Shown: positions 36,101-48,665, counted from the stretch's first letter. The stretch: 64,000 bases of DNA from Nemopilema nomurai (GCA_003864495.1 ML133446.1:124001-188000); one strand, 5' to 3'. A program made the numbers and translations. Notes: generated from the letters alone by a model not told the origin.

Positions 36101-39100
36101 CTATTACGTTAGTTTGATGCGTGGCTCCTCCGTAGCTACGGGAGAAATTAGACAAAACTCGTTAAAAAGCATCGTTTTAATTCAAAATAAAAACCAAAAG
36201 ATAGAAATCGCAAAGAAAATACACACTCTCTTCGTATCAATACAAATTCAAGCATTTTGTACCGGGGTTACAAGATTTCTCTTAAAAAAATTAGCTGAAT
36301 GATCGACTTGCTTGGGGGCAAATAGGAAACGGTGTCAAATAGGAAAATGGCTGAAAACTGCAAGAAACAAGCGGGAAAAGTAAATCTCATTCCACAGCAA
36401 TCAATCATTAAATATGCTATTTCTATCCGTTTGTCTGTTAGGAATCAAGCTGTATTGATAGACATAATGGTAAGGACCTAGTTACAAAATCTTTACTTTG
36501 CTTTTGATCACAGACTGCCTTCAATGAAAGTTAATTTGCAATGCAAGTGGAGGATCTGCTCCAAAACAGATACTAGTTGTATTGGGGTTTCAAGCAGCTT
36601 AAAGTTTTTTCTGAAACTACATGAGTTTTTTTTAGAAGGAAAGTACATGAAAAGTCAACACTAGTCAACCACAATTGATTGTATTGTGACTATTTCTATA
36701 AATCTATCAGCTAGGGGTGTTGACAACTTGGACAAGAAATATCTGACATGATTTCTGCTGTCCTCAAATTGGGGCTTAACATTGCAATTGGTAGCTGACA
36801 ATCATTCAATAGTTTTTGCTTCTTTTTCATTCAAACATACTTTATTAATTGCATGCAACTTTAATGTTGCATTTCGAAAAGGTTTGATATATTTTTTGAT
36901 GTGAGTAAAGATTACAAAGAATATTAATGAATGCAACCAAAGGAAGACAAGCCTATGACATCTTACAAAATATAGTCACTTGTATACATATATAAAGTAA
37001 CCTGATTTGAAGTCTTTAATGTAAGTATAATTTCCAAAGTGGTTCTCATAAACAATAGAGAACAAAGACTACTTGGGATATATAGTAAGAAGATTTGTCA
37101 AAATGCACTCTTATTAGACATTTTTATATACATAACAATTTCTGAAAAGAAGTAGATCATGGCATCTCTAAGCCTAATATAAGGGTGGTCCAATTTTGTC
37201 AGGCATCAGAATAAACCTACATATCATTTAATAATACAAATCAAAATCTAAAAGACTTTCCAAAAAATACATGACAATTTGAAAGGAAAAATGGGTCAAA
37301 GGAAGTGCTGATTTTTTAAATTAGGAAAGGAGCATCTTTAATATCAGAAAAGAAATTCAAACCCAGGAAAATAATTCTAATAGTATAAAGCAAAATGGCA
37401 TAAATTGTAGCACTACATAGGTATTTAAAAATACAAACATATGAACAATTTAAATTATTTGTTTAGAAAACAAGAAAGGGTATATAGATTCATTATGTTA
37501 CATGGTTTATATAAGCTAGCATTACAATGTCTTTTCATGGGTGTTTCATTGTATCATTACAGGAAATTAATCCGAAGGCACAAGAGTCACACTATTTAAA
37601 CCTAACTAAGCATTAAGAAATGAAAAATTGCTACAAGCTTTTTATTAAAACCGAAAACGTCTCTCAGAAAGAACCTTGAGCCATCAACCCAAATAATCTG
37701 TGGCTGTTGTTGTTGCTTGGTATGTTGATGAAATTTAATCAAATGAAAGGGTAATGTGAGAAAAATTTCAAAATGACTTTAATAAACAGGCTGTAAGAAT
37801 GAATTTGTCTTCAATACCTCTTCGCTGCTATTCTCTCATTGCCTGAAGGCCTCACAACCACATGTCTTTCTTTGAAAGAAAAGCGGTTGCAAACTTCTTG
37901 TCTTCATCAAAATACACTTGTGATGGGTACCTGGGTAAACCCTTTAAAATCTTGTTAGTTCAGTATGTTTTAACGCAGCTGGCCCTCGGAACTCCTCTGC
38001 CTTTAATAGGTCTTCCATTCCTTGCAAAAACTCCAATTAGAGGTGGTTACTGGAGACAACACGATATTCACCACAAATTTTCCACACAACATCAAATGCA
38101 AAATGCCGGGTTTGCACTTGGCGCCTTTGGGGTGGTGGGCAGCAAAATTAACTTTACACAACATACGTCTCACCAATGCCGCACAATCGCACAATTTGAT
38201 TGGTGGGTTGATGCCTGTGCGAACTTTCAAAAAACCATCAGTCTCACGGATACCCCGAATCTGTCTACATCCTGCGATCTCCCCGATATAGACATTGGAT
38301 CCAGGATATTCGTACGATAACATACACTAAGTGAGACACTGGCCCAAAACAATGAGCATCTAGGAAGACTTTATAGAAATTTGGCATGACAGCAAGTGGC
38401 GTAGCGTCAAGGGAAGCTGGTAATGCGCCGCATGCCTTGCAAAATCTGACCAAAAATAATTTTAAAAACGCCTTTCTCAAAAAGAAAAAAGTTTTTATCG
38501 CTTAAACATTTGCTTTGACGATTAATTGAAATTTTCACTGTCGCACCCTTGATCCACCCATCAGAGTTCAATGGATCCACCTTAGCTTTTACCTTGAAAG
38601 GAATTTACAAATCTTCGTGTTCCTGTTTCTAAAGATCCCTTTGTTTTGGACTGATTTTGGCCAGCAGCCTTTGTTTACAGCACTGCTCATTTCCGGGAAT
38701 GCGGAATTCTCGCTGCATTACCTGATATAAAACAATTATTTTTTCCCTCTTTAAATGTAAAATTTTGCAAAAAAGTAGGATAGAATGTTGTATCAACGAA
38801 TAATCTATCATGCTAATGAAAAATTGCTCCAATTATTTACTCACAGCGTTGAGGACAGAGCTTTGAAAGGGAATCAACTAACCCCAGCTTGCTTCGTGTT
38901 CTCTTGATCAGCATCTGATCACGTGACTTGGCTTGCTGTTCAACAAAGAGCCAGGGTGCTCTAGTTGAATTGAATCTTAGCATAAGTCTTCGACATATGG
39001 ATTCGAACAACTAGACGATATGCATTATAGGTTCATAGAGATAGGGGATTGCACAAATGCTTTTCATTTTAGCTTGAGTGCCAAGTAAGGGTACCCAAAT

Positions 39101-39519
39101 AGTGAGGGTACGCAAATAGGGGTGGTACGGGGGTCTGCCCTTTAAGAGTACCATTTTCGCCTGCATGTTGTTTATAAATATTATCATAACCACGAATAAA
39201 TTGTTATAGAAGATCTTGGATTGTTTATCGGCTCAGAGATTGTAGCCTAATTCATTTGAACATTGTCATGTTTGTCATGTCATGTTGTTGTCAAAATTGT
39301 CATGTTTTTATTATATAATCTTCATTTCGAACTGTGTTGTAGATGTCCTGTTTGGGCATGATAAGAATTTAAAGAGAGCGCTATCTTACCTGTCTGTTGT
39401 TCTTGTTGAAAGGAAAAAAGCTCTTAGCATAAAACATAGATTATAATTTAAGTAATTGAAAGTCACCAACTCATTCATCTGACCTTTAACAAAAGCTTTC
39501 ATTTACTGTCCTTAGAGCC
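33167..39519. other. Intergenic region between Six1/2 and PYROXD2
   Basis: This contains the Six1/2 3' UTR, an AAATAGGA repeat cluster (35908-36346), a stretch open on both strands at 37862-38323, and otherwise AT-rich unique sequence. The PYROXD2 promoter lies near the right end. I see no supported gene. Confidence 0.5.
35908..36346 (+). repeat. Clustered GGTCAAATAGGATA motifs
   Basis: GGTCAAATAGGATA occurs twice and GGTCATATAGGATA once within 35910-35966. Related GGCAAATAGGAAAC and GTCAAATAGGAAAA follow at 36316-36346. The spacing suggests two ends of a ~440 bp repeat rather than a continuous satellite. Confidence 0.6.
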
Positions 39520-41274
39520 ATGTTAAGGAGCACCACTTTACATGGTGCAAAGCGTCTGTCTGGCGTTTTGCAGAAGTCAGCACTGTCAACATTCGTGCCA
39601 GAAGACAGCTCTGCGTCGGTGGATGAAAAGTATGACGCGGTTGTTATTGGCGCAGGACACAATGGTCTTACGTCAGCAGCTTATCTGGCAAAAGCAGGCC
39701 TCAAAGTTGCGGTCTTAGAGCGAAGACACGTCATTGGTGGGGCAGCAGTTACAGAAGAAATTGTCCCTGGCTTCAGATTCTCAAGATGTTCGTATGTTCT
39801 CAGTCTGTTGCGCCCAAAAATCATCGAAGACCTTGAGTTGAAGAAACACGGATTGAAGGTGCACTCACGGGACCCTTTTTCGTTTGTGCCATTGCGTAAC
39901 CCATCTCCAGAACCAGGGAGCCCAAAATATTTGCTTTTAGGAGCTGACATGAAGGAGAACGTAAAGCAAATAGCCCAGTTTTCACAGAAAGATGCACTAG
40001 CTTACCCAAAATATGAGGAATACATAGAGAAGCTAGTTCGTGCAGTTAGCCCCCTTTTGGACGATCCCCCGCCGAATCTGCATGCAATTAGCCAAGGTAC
40101 TACCCTGGAGAGAGCCAAACATTTGAAAACGGCAGTGCCACTTTTTAAATTAATGAAAAGTCTTGGCGGAGACATTCTGTCGTTTTATGACCTAATGACC
40201 ACGCCAGCATCGAAGTTTCTTGATGCCTGGTTCGAGTCGGAGCCCCTGCGAGCATCGCTCGCCACAGACGCCGTCATCGGCGCAATGCTGAGTCCGCACA
40301 CGCCCGGCAGCAGCTACGTGTTCCTCCACCACCTGGTGGGCCAGGCTAATGGTGTCGTCGGTGCCTGGGGGTATCCGGAGGGTGGCATGGGGGCCGTGTC
40401 TGGCACTATTGCCAAGGCAGCGACATCTTACGGTGCGCTCATAGAGACGAACGCCGACGTCAGAGAGATCGCCGTGGCAGACGGAGAATCGAAGGGCGTT
40501 GTTCTGGCGGATGGTAGGTTCATCAAGAGCAACGTGGTGCTGTCCAATGCTACACCGGATGTGACGTTCCTCAAATTGTTGGATGAAAGCTGCTTGCCAG
40601 AAGAAATTCGCGGAAGCATCTCTCGCATTGATTACACCTCACCGGTGACTAAAATTAATGTCGCCGTTGATCGGCTACCAGATTTCAAAGTTTCGCCTTC
40701 GAATAAAGATGGAACACCTTCTCCCCACCATCGATGCACCATTCACCTGAACAGTGAGACCATTGATGAAGTACATACCGCGTATCTGGATGCTCAACGC
40801 GGCCGATGCTCCGACAACCCGATCATTGAGATGTGCATTCCGTCCTCGCTGGACCCGACCCTGGCACCACCAGGGAAGCACGTCCTTTCTCTGTTTATAC
40901 AATACACGCCGTACACACTGAAAGACGGACAGTGGGATGATGACACGCGCGAAAGGTTTGCTGACAAGGTCTTTGATGTCATCGAAGATTACTGCCCTGG
41001 ATTCAAAGAGACAGTCATTGGGAGGGACATACTGTCACCTCCTGATCTCGAGCGGATCTTTGGCCTAACAGGTGGGAATATCTTTCACGGGGCAATTTCT
41101 CTGGATCAACTTTATTTCATGCGACCAGTCAGTGCCATGTCGAACTATCAAAGCCCTGTCAAGGGACTTTATCTTTGCGGCAGTGGCGCACATCCGGGAG
41201 GTGGCGTGATGGGTGCTCCAGGCTACCAAGCCGCGTGCGCTGCGTTGAAAATGTTCGGAAAGAAAGCTTTTTAA
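39520..41274 (+). CDS. PYROXD2: PYROXD2, mitochondrial FAD-dependent oxidoreductase-like protein (single exon)
   Basis: This is a 584-residue flavoprotein of the phytoene desaturase-like amine oxidase superfamily, located in mitochondria in vertebrates. Residues 1-25 are basic and Ser-rich (MLRSTTLHGAKRLSG), fitting a targeting presequence. The FAD Rossmann motif is VVIGAGHNGLTSAAYLAKAG (41-60), with the acidic ribose-binding residue in VLERR. The C-terminal FAD-binding signature is LYLCGSGAHPGGGVMGAPGY. The length is within a few residues of the human protein (about 581 aa). The start is the first ATG and lies four bases after a TCCTTAG acceptor-like site, so a 5' UTR intron is likely. The coding region itself has no intron, unlike the multi-exon vertebrate gene, and is GC-richer than its surroundings around 40200-40540. 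The substrate is unknown in the family. Confidence 0.97.
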   Translation: MLRSTTLHGAKRLSGVLQKSALSTFVPEDSSASVDEKYDAVVIGAGHNGLTSAAYLAKAGLKVAVLERRHVIGGAAVTEEIVPGFRFSRCSYVLSLLRPKIIEDLELKKHGLKVHSRDPFSFVPLRNPSPEPGSPKYLLLGADMKENVKQIAQFSQKDALAYPKYEEYIEKLVRAVSPLLDDPPPNLHAISQGTTLERAKHLKTAVPLFKLMKSLGGDILSFYDLMTTPASKFLDAWFESEPLRASLATDAVIGAMLSPHTPGSSYVFLHHLVGQANGVVGAWGYPEGGMGAVSGTIAKAATSYGALIETNADVREIAVADGESKGVVLADGRFIKSNVVLSNATPDVTFLKLLDESCLPEEIRGSISRIDYTSPVTKINVAVDRLPDFKVSPSNKDGTPSPHHRCTIHLNSETIDEVHTAYLDAQRGRCSDNPIIEMCIPSSLDPTLAPPGKHVLSLFIQYTPYTLKDGQWDDDTRERFADKVFDVIEDYCPGFKETVIGRDILSPPDLERIFGLTGGNIFHGAISLDQLYFMRPVSAMSNYQSPVKGLYLCGSGAHPGGGVMGAPGYQAACAALKMFGKKAF

Positions 41275-42084
41275 CCCTGTAGAATTCTTGTTTTTCATAG
41301 AGAAACTAATTTTTGTGCCAACTTTTAGAAATTGGGTTTAATTTATGGGGCACATCAGTCTGATGAATGAGATTTATTATGTGTGAATTTGATAAATTGG
41401 ATGAGATTACCATTGAACGTGAATTGTGAGATTTAAGTCTGTTTAGAAGTTCTTTTGAAGTCTAGTAAAACTGGGCTGCAGAGAAGACCTTGTTTATTGA
41501 CCAAGTGCCCCTGTAACTGAACTCTGTGTTACATGAAATATTCTCTCCATGAAATATTGATTGTTCCACCGAGCTCCTCCCTAATCTAAATTAGAGAGTT
41601 TAATACTTGTTATAGTAATTTCTATGTTTGAAACTTATTACTGTTTGCTATAAGTTGTCCCAAACCTTGCTTGTAATCACAATATGATCCCAGCCTTAGC
41701 TCGAAGAGGACAGAGCCGGTCCAAGACCAGGTCCCAGACGATTTTTTCAGGAGAATATCCCAAAAAGATTATTATAGCGTATTATTACAGAAAATAGTTA
41801 GTAAGGCCGAAAAATTAACAGTTCAGTCACTGAACAATACGATGCCGTTATACTTTTCAATGTCTCATGTCAGCTAATGTGATTAGAGTGGCAACTTTGC
41901 CACACCTGCCTCTTTCTCGTTTCCATGTCTCGTTAAATTGATGTCCTGTAACTATGTTGTCTAGTTATGTCAGTACAGTTTGTGTTTGCTGTGTTATGTT
42001 TCCTTGATGAACTTGCTGATATCTACATATTGATTGATATAATCCAGAATTACATGTAATATTCAAGGTTATGAAGATTGTTTT
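41275..42084. other. 3' flank of PYROXD2
   Basis: AT-rich sequence without AATAAA that I can find and without coding signals. It ends at the left border of the retrotransposon (GTTTT|TGTCAAG). Confidence 0.4.
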
Positions 42085-42086
42085 TG

Positions 42087-43624
42087 TCAAGTAGGGTTGA
42101 CCTTTTTCGTCATTTCCCTCCCCCGAGGTACCCTATATTGCTGTCTTAGTAAATATAGCGTTTCTCGCACTCCATTGTGGAGTACCTTCCGATGACATTC
42201 CTGTATGAGCAAAGATGAATAGTGATTTCCTGGAGGAAGCAAAATTGGTTGTTTGGCCGAATCTAAAACGGAAGATTTGTTTAAACGTGTTCTGCATCGC
42301 AATACCTGATCTTTATCTAGAAACAAATTAAATTGTTTTATATACATTGGGGGTTTTGTGTCTGGATCGTTTCAGTAGAAAGTAGAAACTCAACTTCATT
42401 GTTGTATGCACGAGATTGAATTGCGCTAATAAGAATCATTTCGGCATTTCTTATTTCTGAGACATGTAACATGTCTGCCCTGTTCTGTTGCGTTTGTTTT
42501 ACCGCTGCTTTAAGATTCTGAATAAATCTCAGAACCCAAGAGAGTGTACGCAACACTTTACCTTTTGAGCTGTAACGTGAAATATCAAAAACATTGCTCA
42601 GCTGTACATCTGGGTCTGCACCTGTACTTTATCATGACATGAGTAACTTTTGGTTCAAATTTCACCCTTTCCTGCAATGCTTCTTTGCTTTGAAGCTCAT
42701 TTTGTGGTAGTAAAAAGCGTAACGAGTCACGATCAGCTGGTTTCTATTTGTAAGAACGCTTTTTTTATGTCGGATGTCATGGCAACAGAATGAGCACGAA
42801 ATCCTAACAACATATAAAACAAAGAAGGCATATAATTATCATCTAATTGAAGACAATCATTGTTGATTTGGCTGAGATCTAGCACTCCCATCGAACACAA
42901 TGCGCAATTTGGTCGTATCATGTTCCTTTCTCACAACGCCATGGTGAGAGAGATAATGAATGCTTTCAGTAATTCCTTGTTTGTTTGGAGCATATTCAAT
43001 TATACCCTGGTCTAATTGCTCATGAAAAATTGAGTTATAGCTTTGGATCCCTTTTCAATCGACTGTATAGACCTTTCAAACGAATCAAACACTTATCATA
43101 ATTATCTGACAATAACGCATGCGAAATATCAGCCCTCCAAGGGAGGCTTCCTCGTACCTTTCGCCATTGAATTTGATGTCGAATGGGGTCTCTTCGTTCC
43201 TTTCAACTGATTCTGTCGATTCTGTTTCTTTGTTCTCAACAAGTTCGGGCAATCCCATTGATTCTTGTTTCCAGAACTGTTTCAACGATTCTGTAATTTC
43301 AAGATTCTCGCTGTTTTCATTTTCAAGCTCATTTGCTTCATTGTCAAAAATAGAAATTTGATCTAGAATAAGATGAGAATTAACGTTAGTCTCAACATTG
43401 TTCGAAGTTGAACTTAAAGGTCCTGTTAACAGCCACCCCAACTTGCTGCTAACCGCAACAGGACCTGAATTACCTTTAATGACATCACCTGTAACAAAAT
43501 CATAATAATGATCAGCACCAATTAATAGCTGTACGTGTTTTGTATGGGAATTTACACTGTCTGCTAACTTGAGTGTATGAAGATGCGGGTATTCGCTTAT
43601 TTCTATGCCGCGAGAAGCGAGCAA
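42087..43624 (-). pseudogene. BEL/Pao pol remnants (pre-RT, RT fragment, integrase zinc finger)
   Basis: At 43624-43085 lies the pre-RT segment with LLIGADHYYDFVTGDV and SGPVAVSSKLGWLLTGP, characteristic of BEL/Pao polyproteins. At 42921-42733 is a short reverse-transcriptase piece ending DIKKAFLQIE. The catalytic core and RNase H are missing. At 42556-42338 the sequence resumes with RTLSWVLRFIQNLK. It continues one frame over at 42347-42087 with the H2C2 region of integrase (ILLPPGNHYSSLLIQECHRK, LHNGVRETL). The DDE core of integrase is absent because of the deletion that reaches the 3' LTR. Confidence 0.88.
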
Positions 43625-45236
43625 ATGGTGGGATAACTACGTGCGCGGACTGGTATAACCTGATTTTCTACTTCTATGTTAATCGAAACTAACTCGCATT
43701 TTTTCTTGTTATACTTATCAGAACCAAAAGTGTTAATGTTTATAGTTTCAACGTTCCCAACGTTCAGTGAGAGTTTCTTCTTCAATTCTTCCGATATGTA
43801 GTTTCTCTGACTTCCGCTGTCAAATAAGACATCAATTGTCATCTTCTTTGCTGGATCTTCACCGAATGCACTGGTCCTGGCCGTTTGTACCAATACCTCC
43901 TTCTTCCCTTTCACAGTTGCAGTAACCAATCGATCGAATGTTTCTGCAGTGCCTTCTTCTGATTTGTTATAAATCACTTGATGGTGTCCATAACCACATT
44001 TCTTGCATTTGCGATTACAATCTTTTGCGAAATGTCCCAATTTCAAGCACTTAAAGCAACGTTTTGCCTTTTGTAAAAGTGTTTTACTTTGTTCTAAATC
44101 TGTGATTTCCTTGCAGCTTATAGTCAGATGATCTTTACTGCAAAGGTAGCATTTTCCTTGCTGCTCGTTGGCAAAGAATGATTTTGTAGTTGGAATGCTC
44201 TGTTTCCGATACACTTGTGTTGGATGTGGTTGTCGATTGACTTGCTTTGAAGCAAGAACGCTTTCGCCTAATTCTCTGGCTTCAATTTCGCAACGAATAA
44301 TTTCTAGAATTTCTTTGATAGGCCAGATATCTTCTGCGACTTGGATGGTGATTTCGCTGGGCATACGTTGCATAATAATTGGAATCAGTAAACCACCATA
44401 ACTTTCTTGAGACATGCCGAGAGATTCAAGCCCTCTGACATTGACGTTTATTTTGTCATAAATATAACGCAACTGAGCGACTTTATCGTTTGGGCAATAT
44501 TGCAACTTTAAAAGAGATTGCATGTGAGCACTTATGATTCTCTGCTTATTACCAAATCGAGTTCTTAATGTCTCGATAGCATTTTGGTAGTTTTCTTCGG
44601 TTAACTCGAGCCCCGCAACGACGCGATGAGCAGGACCCTCTGAGCAAATTCATCAAGTAGTTCAATTTGTGAACTCCTGGTATTGTGTCGTTTGAGTGTA
44701 CGGCACAGTTAAACGCTTGCCAAAACGATTTAAATTGTTTGATATCTCCATTGAACTTTGGCAGTTCTATATTTGGTAAACGAACTCCATTTGTGGACGA
44801 AACAGAACTAAAACTGCAATTCTGAGACTCTACTTCTGAAAATAGCCGAAGCTCCTATGGCTGAACTTGGCTGGGTTTCTGTAGTTGTTTGTGACACTCG
44901 GGACACTTGGCTGACTAAGGCTAGGTTTCTTGAGCTCCTCGATGTGCTGTAAAAGTGTGGTAATTCTGATATCCCATTCCATTGAATCGTCAATTTCTTT
45001 GTCCATTTGCTCTAACGGTAACTTTTCTAGAATTTTCTCGTCTAGGCCTGTAAGGAACTGCTGTTTTGTGCAATCGAAAGTGCAATCGAGTTGATGCGTA
45101 CCGAAAGTTCTGCAGTCAATTCTTTGTCTTTCAGCTGCGAAATTTCCTTCTCCAGTCTTGCAATGGCAGCACGATTTCCACCACGCGTGTGTATGAATCG
45201 CTTGATTTGATCTTCATCTGAATTTTGCTGTGACAT
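43603..45236 (-). pseudogene. BEL/Pao gag and aspartic protease region
   Basis: The reading starts MSQQNSDEDQIKRF at 45236 with a coiled-coil-like gag N terminus typical of this group, then breaks frame between about 45040 and 44523. The long open stretch 44523-43603 contains the gag segment ending in two zinc knuckles (CYLCSKDHLTISC, CFKCLKLGHFAKDC). The aspartic protease follows with its catalytic motif FDSGSQRNYIS. It ends near 43603 in a frame overlap with the downstream part, probably a frameshift mutation. Confidence 0.88.
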
Positions 45237-45733
45237 CTTCGATAATTTCTTGGTTGAAATTACTCGAATACTCTAAAACTTTATTGATAAATAGCTCGTC
45301 CCTTGTTCGAAAAGGCAGCAACTTGCCCTTTCGGCGCTGAGTTCCACAATAAGAAAATTATTAAAACCTTGAACAACAAAACTGGTTATTAGGAAATCTT
45401 AAAACAAATGCGATACATTGCGTTGCGTGCATATAACGTTCTCTCGATAACATTTCCAATCTGCTTATTTTCTCATCTGTATTTTCTGAGCAATCCAACA
45501 AAACGAACTTCATTCCTGCACTCCTTCCGTCACTCTCCTGCTAAATTATAATTACGAGTAAATATAGTTAAGTGAATACAATAGGGAGGAAAATCTTTTC
45601 TCCCTAAAAAATGCTAAGAATTTAAACACAAGTGCAAGTGCAAAAGCCAATATTTGAGTGCATTGTAAGCGTTGATTACTATACATACAGCTAATTAACA
45701 TTGAACAGCAAGCTTGGAAACCTTTTTAACATC

Positions 45734-45751
45734 CCTTAACGTTGGGCGCCA
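45734..45751 (-). other. Retrotransposon primer binding site
   Basis: TGGCGCCCAACGTTAAGG on the minus strand follows the LTR terminus ACTTCACA after an AAATA-type spacer. It has the form of a tRNA 3'-end complement (TGGCGCC..). Which tRNA primes it was not resolved. Confidence 0.7.
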
Positions 45752-46140
45752 TATTTTGTGAAGTAGGGTTGAGCATGCCGAGAAATAAAGCATAGAGTAG
45801 TTATGGTTTCCTCTTACGATATATTCAGCAACAGACAAGCGAACTGATAATAAATTTTCGAGATTACATGTTGACGGCGCGACTGTCTCTTTGCCTTGAC
45901 TATGCTACTTCTGATGTTGAGCGAGCGTGTTTTTTGGGCGTCAACACGGGAAGACGTGACCAGCACGTGGATACCCAAAGAGAGGGAACTGGGACCGAGG
46001 CCAAACCCAAGGAAAGGCGACACTTCTAAACAATTATATTCAATCGGTAATTGAGTTTGATGCACATCAAAGCTACACGAAATTTGCAGTATTTCTTGGC
46101 CTAAGTCTTCGGAACCCAAACACGCCACAAGTTTCATTAT

Positions 46141-48665
46141 TCTCTATTTGAATTCCTCATCCAGCTGCGATCTGTATATCCCTGCATACCTGCCCCTCTC
46201 ATTCAGTACGTTTTGGAGCACGTAGAGCCAAAACCTTACAAAATCGATGGTAAGATTCACAAATCCAGATTTCCTGTACAAGAAAAAGCTTATTGGTATC
46301 AGGTGACTGTGAAGTTCGTGGCAGAGGCTCTATGAAGGTTTTTCTTCATGCTATTCACCAATGCATGGTTTTATAATTTAAGCCATTAATAGGGTAGCGA
46401 AGCCCACCTATTCGGCGCCAAAACGTAGGGCTCAGCAAATCCCCTCGCGGGAGGCTCTTGGAACAAACGCAAGCTTAACCCCAGATTCACTACGGCGAGA
46501 CACTGACTTGTTATCTGACAAACAGAAAGATAAGATTGCAGAGAATTTGATTTTTAATTAAAATCGTTTACAAATAGAGCTTCACTGGGGGGTAATTGTC
46601 CATGTTATCAATTTTGAAGCTGCTTTTTTGTTGGTACTAGTAATTTTAGATTCATTCTGGTAGTTCTTTATCTTTTTAAATCCGAACCTGGGATTTTCGT
46701 AATTAATTCTTAGACCAACAGGCTGCGAGATAATAGATGTAGACAACAGTAATCCATTTAGTGCTCCTTAGACCGTTTGCTTCAGTTTTTATCCCTTGGT
46801 AGCTGAACCAAACAGCAGAAATTTCGATATTCCAGACTTTTTCATGCAGATAATTGAATGGCGACCATAAAATATTTTCTCAAAATAGCTATTGAGCTAT
46901 GTCAGCTTGAATGTTTCCCTAACTTAAGCGCGTTTGAAGACAATGTTCTCGTGAAATTGTTTCGATGGTTTCAAATCTCGATGGTAACAAGTACTTAGAT
47001 TTGCTACATAGTCTTGTTTGCTGAGGCCATGTTGGCGTTAGAAAGTAGTCTAATTTAGAATGTTTTTATAGGTCCGTCAACAGTTACAAAATAGTCTAAA
47101 AGGTTCCCAATATAATTATGCAAGTTTGTCAGCATTCGATAAAGGAAACTCGTGCAAAATTTCCTTTTTCCCCAACCGTCTTCTCAACGCTAGTTTAGGA
47201 AGAACCAGAGAAGACATGTGAATTTTATACGTCTAGATGCAATGATGTGCTTAAATGGAAGAGGAAAACACAGATGATGCTTTGTACTGCAGATTTGCAA
47301 ATGTGGCGTTTTTGTTCTCATTTTCTAAACAGAAATCGCGCCCTACATGCCCACGTATTGAGCATTTTGCAGCAGCAAAACAAACCATACGTGATGTATA
47401 TTGACCCATTATTGTCTGACAGTGAAATTGTAAATAGACCGGATTATCACTATATCGTCTCATTGTTGATTCTCTGTTGATGATTTCCAGCTCATCAGCT
47501 ATGCCTGGGGTTTAACGAACCAAATCGTCATTTCAAGGTGAGGAGACATATCACGTGGTACTAAAAGCGGCATTTTCAGCTAAGATTTACTTCCAAATGT
47601 GACATTACATTGAAGCATTACACCATCATGTCATGTCTGTTTTACCAGTTTGGTGTGCATGTGAATTTCAGCGTGAGAATCCTCCACATTTCTCAGCCGC
47701 CTTGGAAATACGAGCTGGCAAACCAATCGCACTTATTCCAATCGTCTCGCAAGCATGTACTTCGATTTTGCTTTTTCAGCTTGTCAAATCTAGGCAGATG
47801 TGTTCTAGATTAACGAAGTATGAAATGTTCTGATTGGATGAAATGAAGGCATCCTAAGAATTTTTGAATGTAAGGACTTATAGAAACTAATCCCAAAAGT
47901 GCGTCGGACAAATATCATTGAAGAGGCCCCCAGGACGGATAATAGCCACTCGCCCCAAAACCGCAACAATTATTATGCAGAAGGCAACCATTCAGCATGT
48001 ATATCTGGTGCCATTTTATTCGCGATGTTCTTCTAAAACTGTAAGCGAAGAAGTTATTCGAATGCTTTGCTGGCTACGTCGATTTTGGCAGTGGTATTTG
48101 AATCTTTAAAGTGAATCTTGGCATTTCCCATGCATTTCCCTTTTTTCGTACACACAAGCCCTTTAATTCTGGTGCTTGATAATAAGGAAAGTCCATTACC
48201 AGCATGGTAAGCGGAGCGAAAGTAAATTTTAAAGTCTTGTTACCTTGCTTCATCTTTCAAAATTTTCAAATTGTTGTGATTTGTGTACTTTATGAAGTCT
48301 TAAAAAAATCTCCACTACGTTACATCTATCCTGGTTACACTTTGGAGCTCTTTCGAGGTCGTTAATCAATTGCATGCAATGATATGAACCAACTACTTCA
48401 CAAAAATTGAAGAATATTTGAAAACGAAACAGAATTTATTTCCTATACCAAACACTAAAGATGATATTTACGAGGATCGGCTGTTTACTACGGCCAGACA
48501 AGAAGGCTCGGGGCCTTCAACCAGTGAAACATGATATGTAATGACCTCAACCGTTTGCTAACAAGGAATATCAAGGCACTTTGTTTGTGATTATCTGACA
48601 AGTTTTTGCTACAAATACTGAGAGTTATGGAGGTTCTTTGACTGTCCTTGGAATAGTTTTTCAAG
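46141..48665. other. Region upstream of the EPB41L4-like gene
   Basis: A frame open without a stop runs from about 46143 to 46333 on the plus strand (..PAPLIQYVLEHVEPKPY..). It has no start codon or family I recognise. The rest shows no gene. The promoter of the 4.1-like gene should lie near the right end. Confidence 0.4.

Larger units (their letters stand above)
42085..46140 (-). mobile_element. Defective BEL/Pao LTR retrotransposon
   Basis: The element runs right to left. The 5' LTR ends at 45757 (..CAACCCTACTTCACA on the minus strand). A primer binding site follows closely (TGGCGCCCAACGTTAAGG, 45751-45734), then gag-pro-pol remnants. At the far end the same LTR terminus (CAACCCTACTTGACA) lies at 42085-42100, joined directly to integrase coding sequence, so most of the 3' LTR is deleted. 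The upstream limit of the 5' LTR is not determined; 46140 is an estimate. The coding region has stops, frameshifts and a large deletion in the reverse transcriptase / RNase H region. It cannot be autonomous. Confidence 0.88.

Noticed and set aside
45814..46137. 107-codon minus-strand ORF upstream of the retrotransposon primer binding site
   Set aside because: It falls inside the 5' LTR. LTRs often have chance open frames, and no conserved motif is present.
46143..46333. Open plus-strand stretch with PAPLIQYVLEHVEPKPY
   Set aside because: No start codon, no family match, and it overlaps the uncertain outer edge of the retrotransposon LTR.
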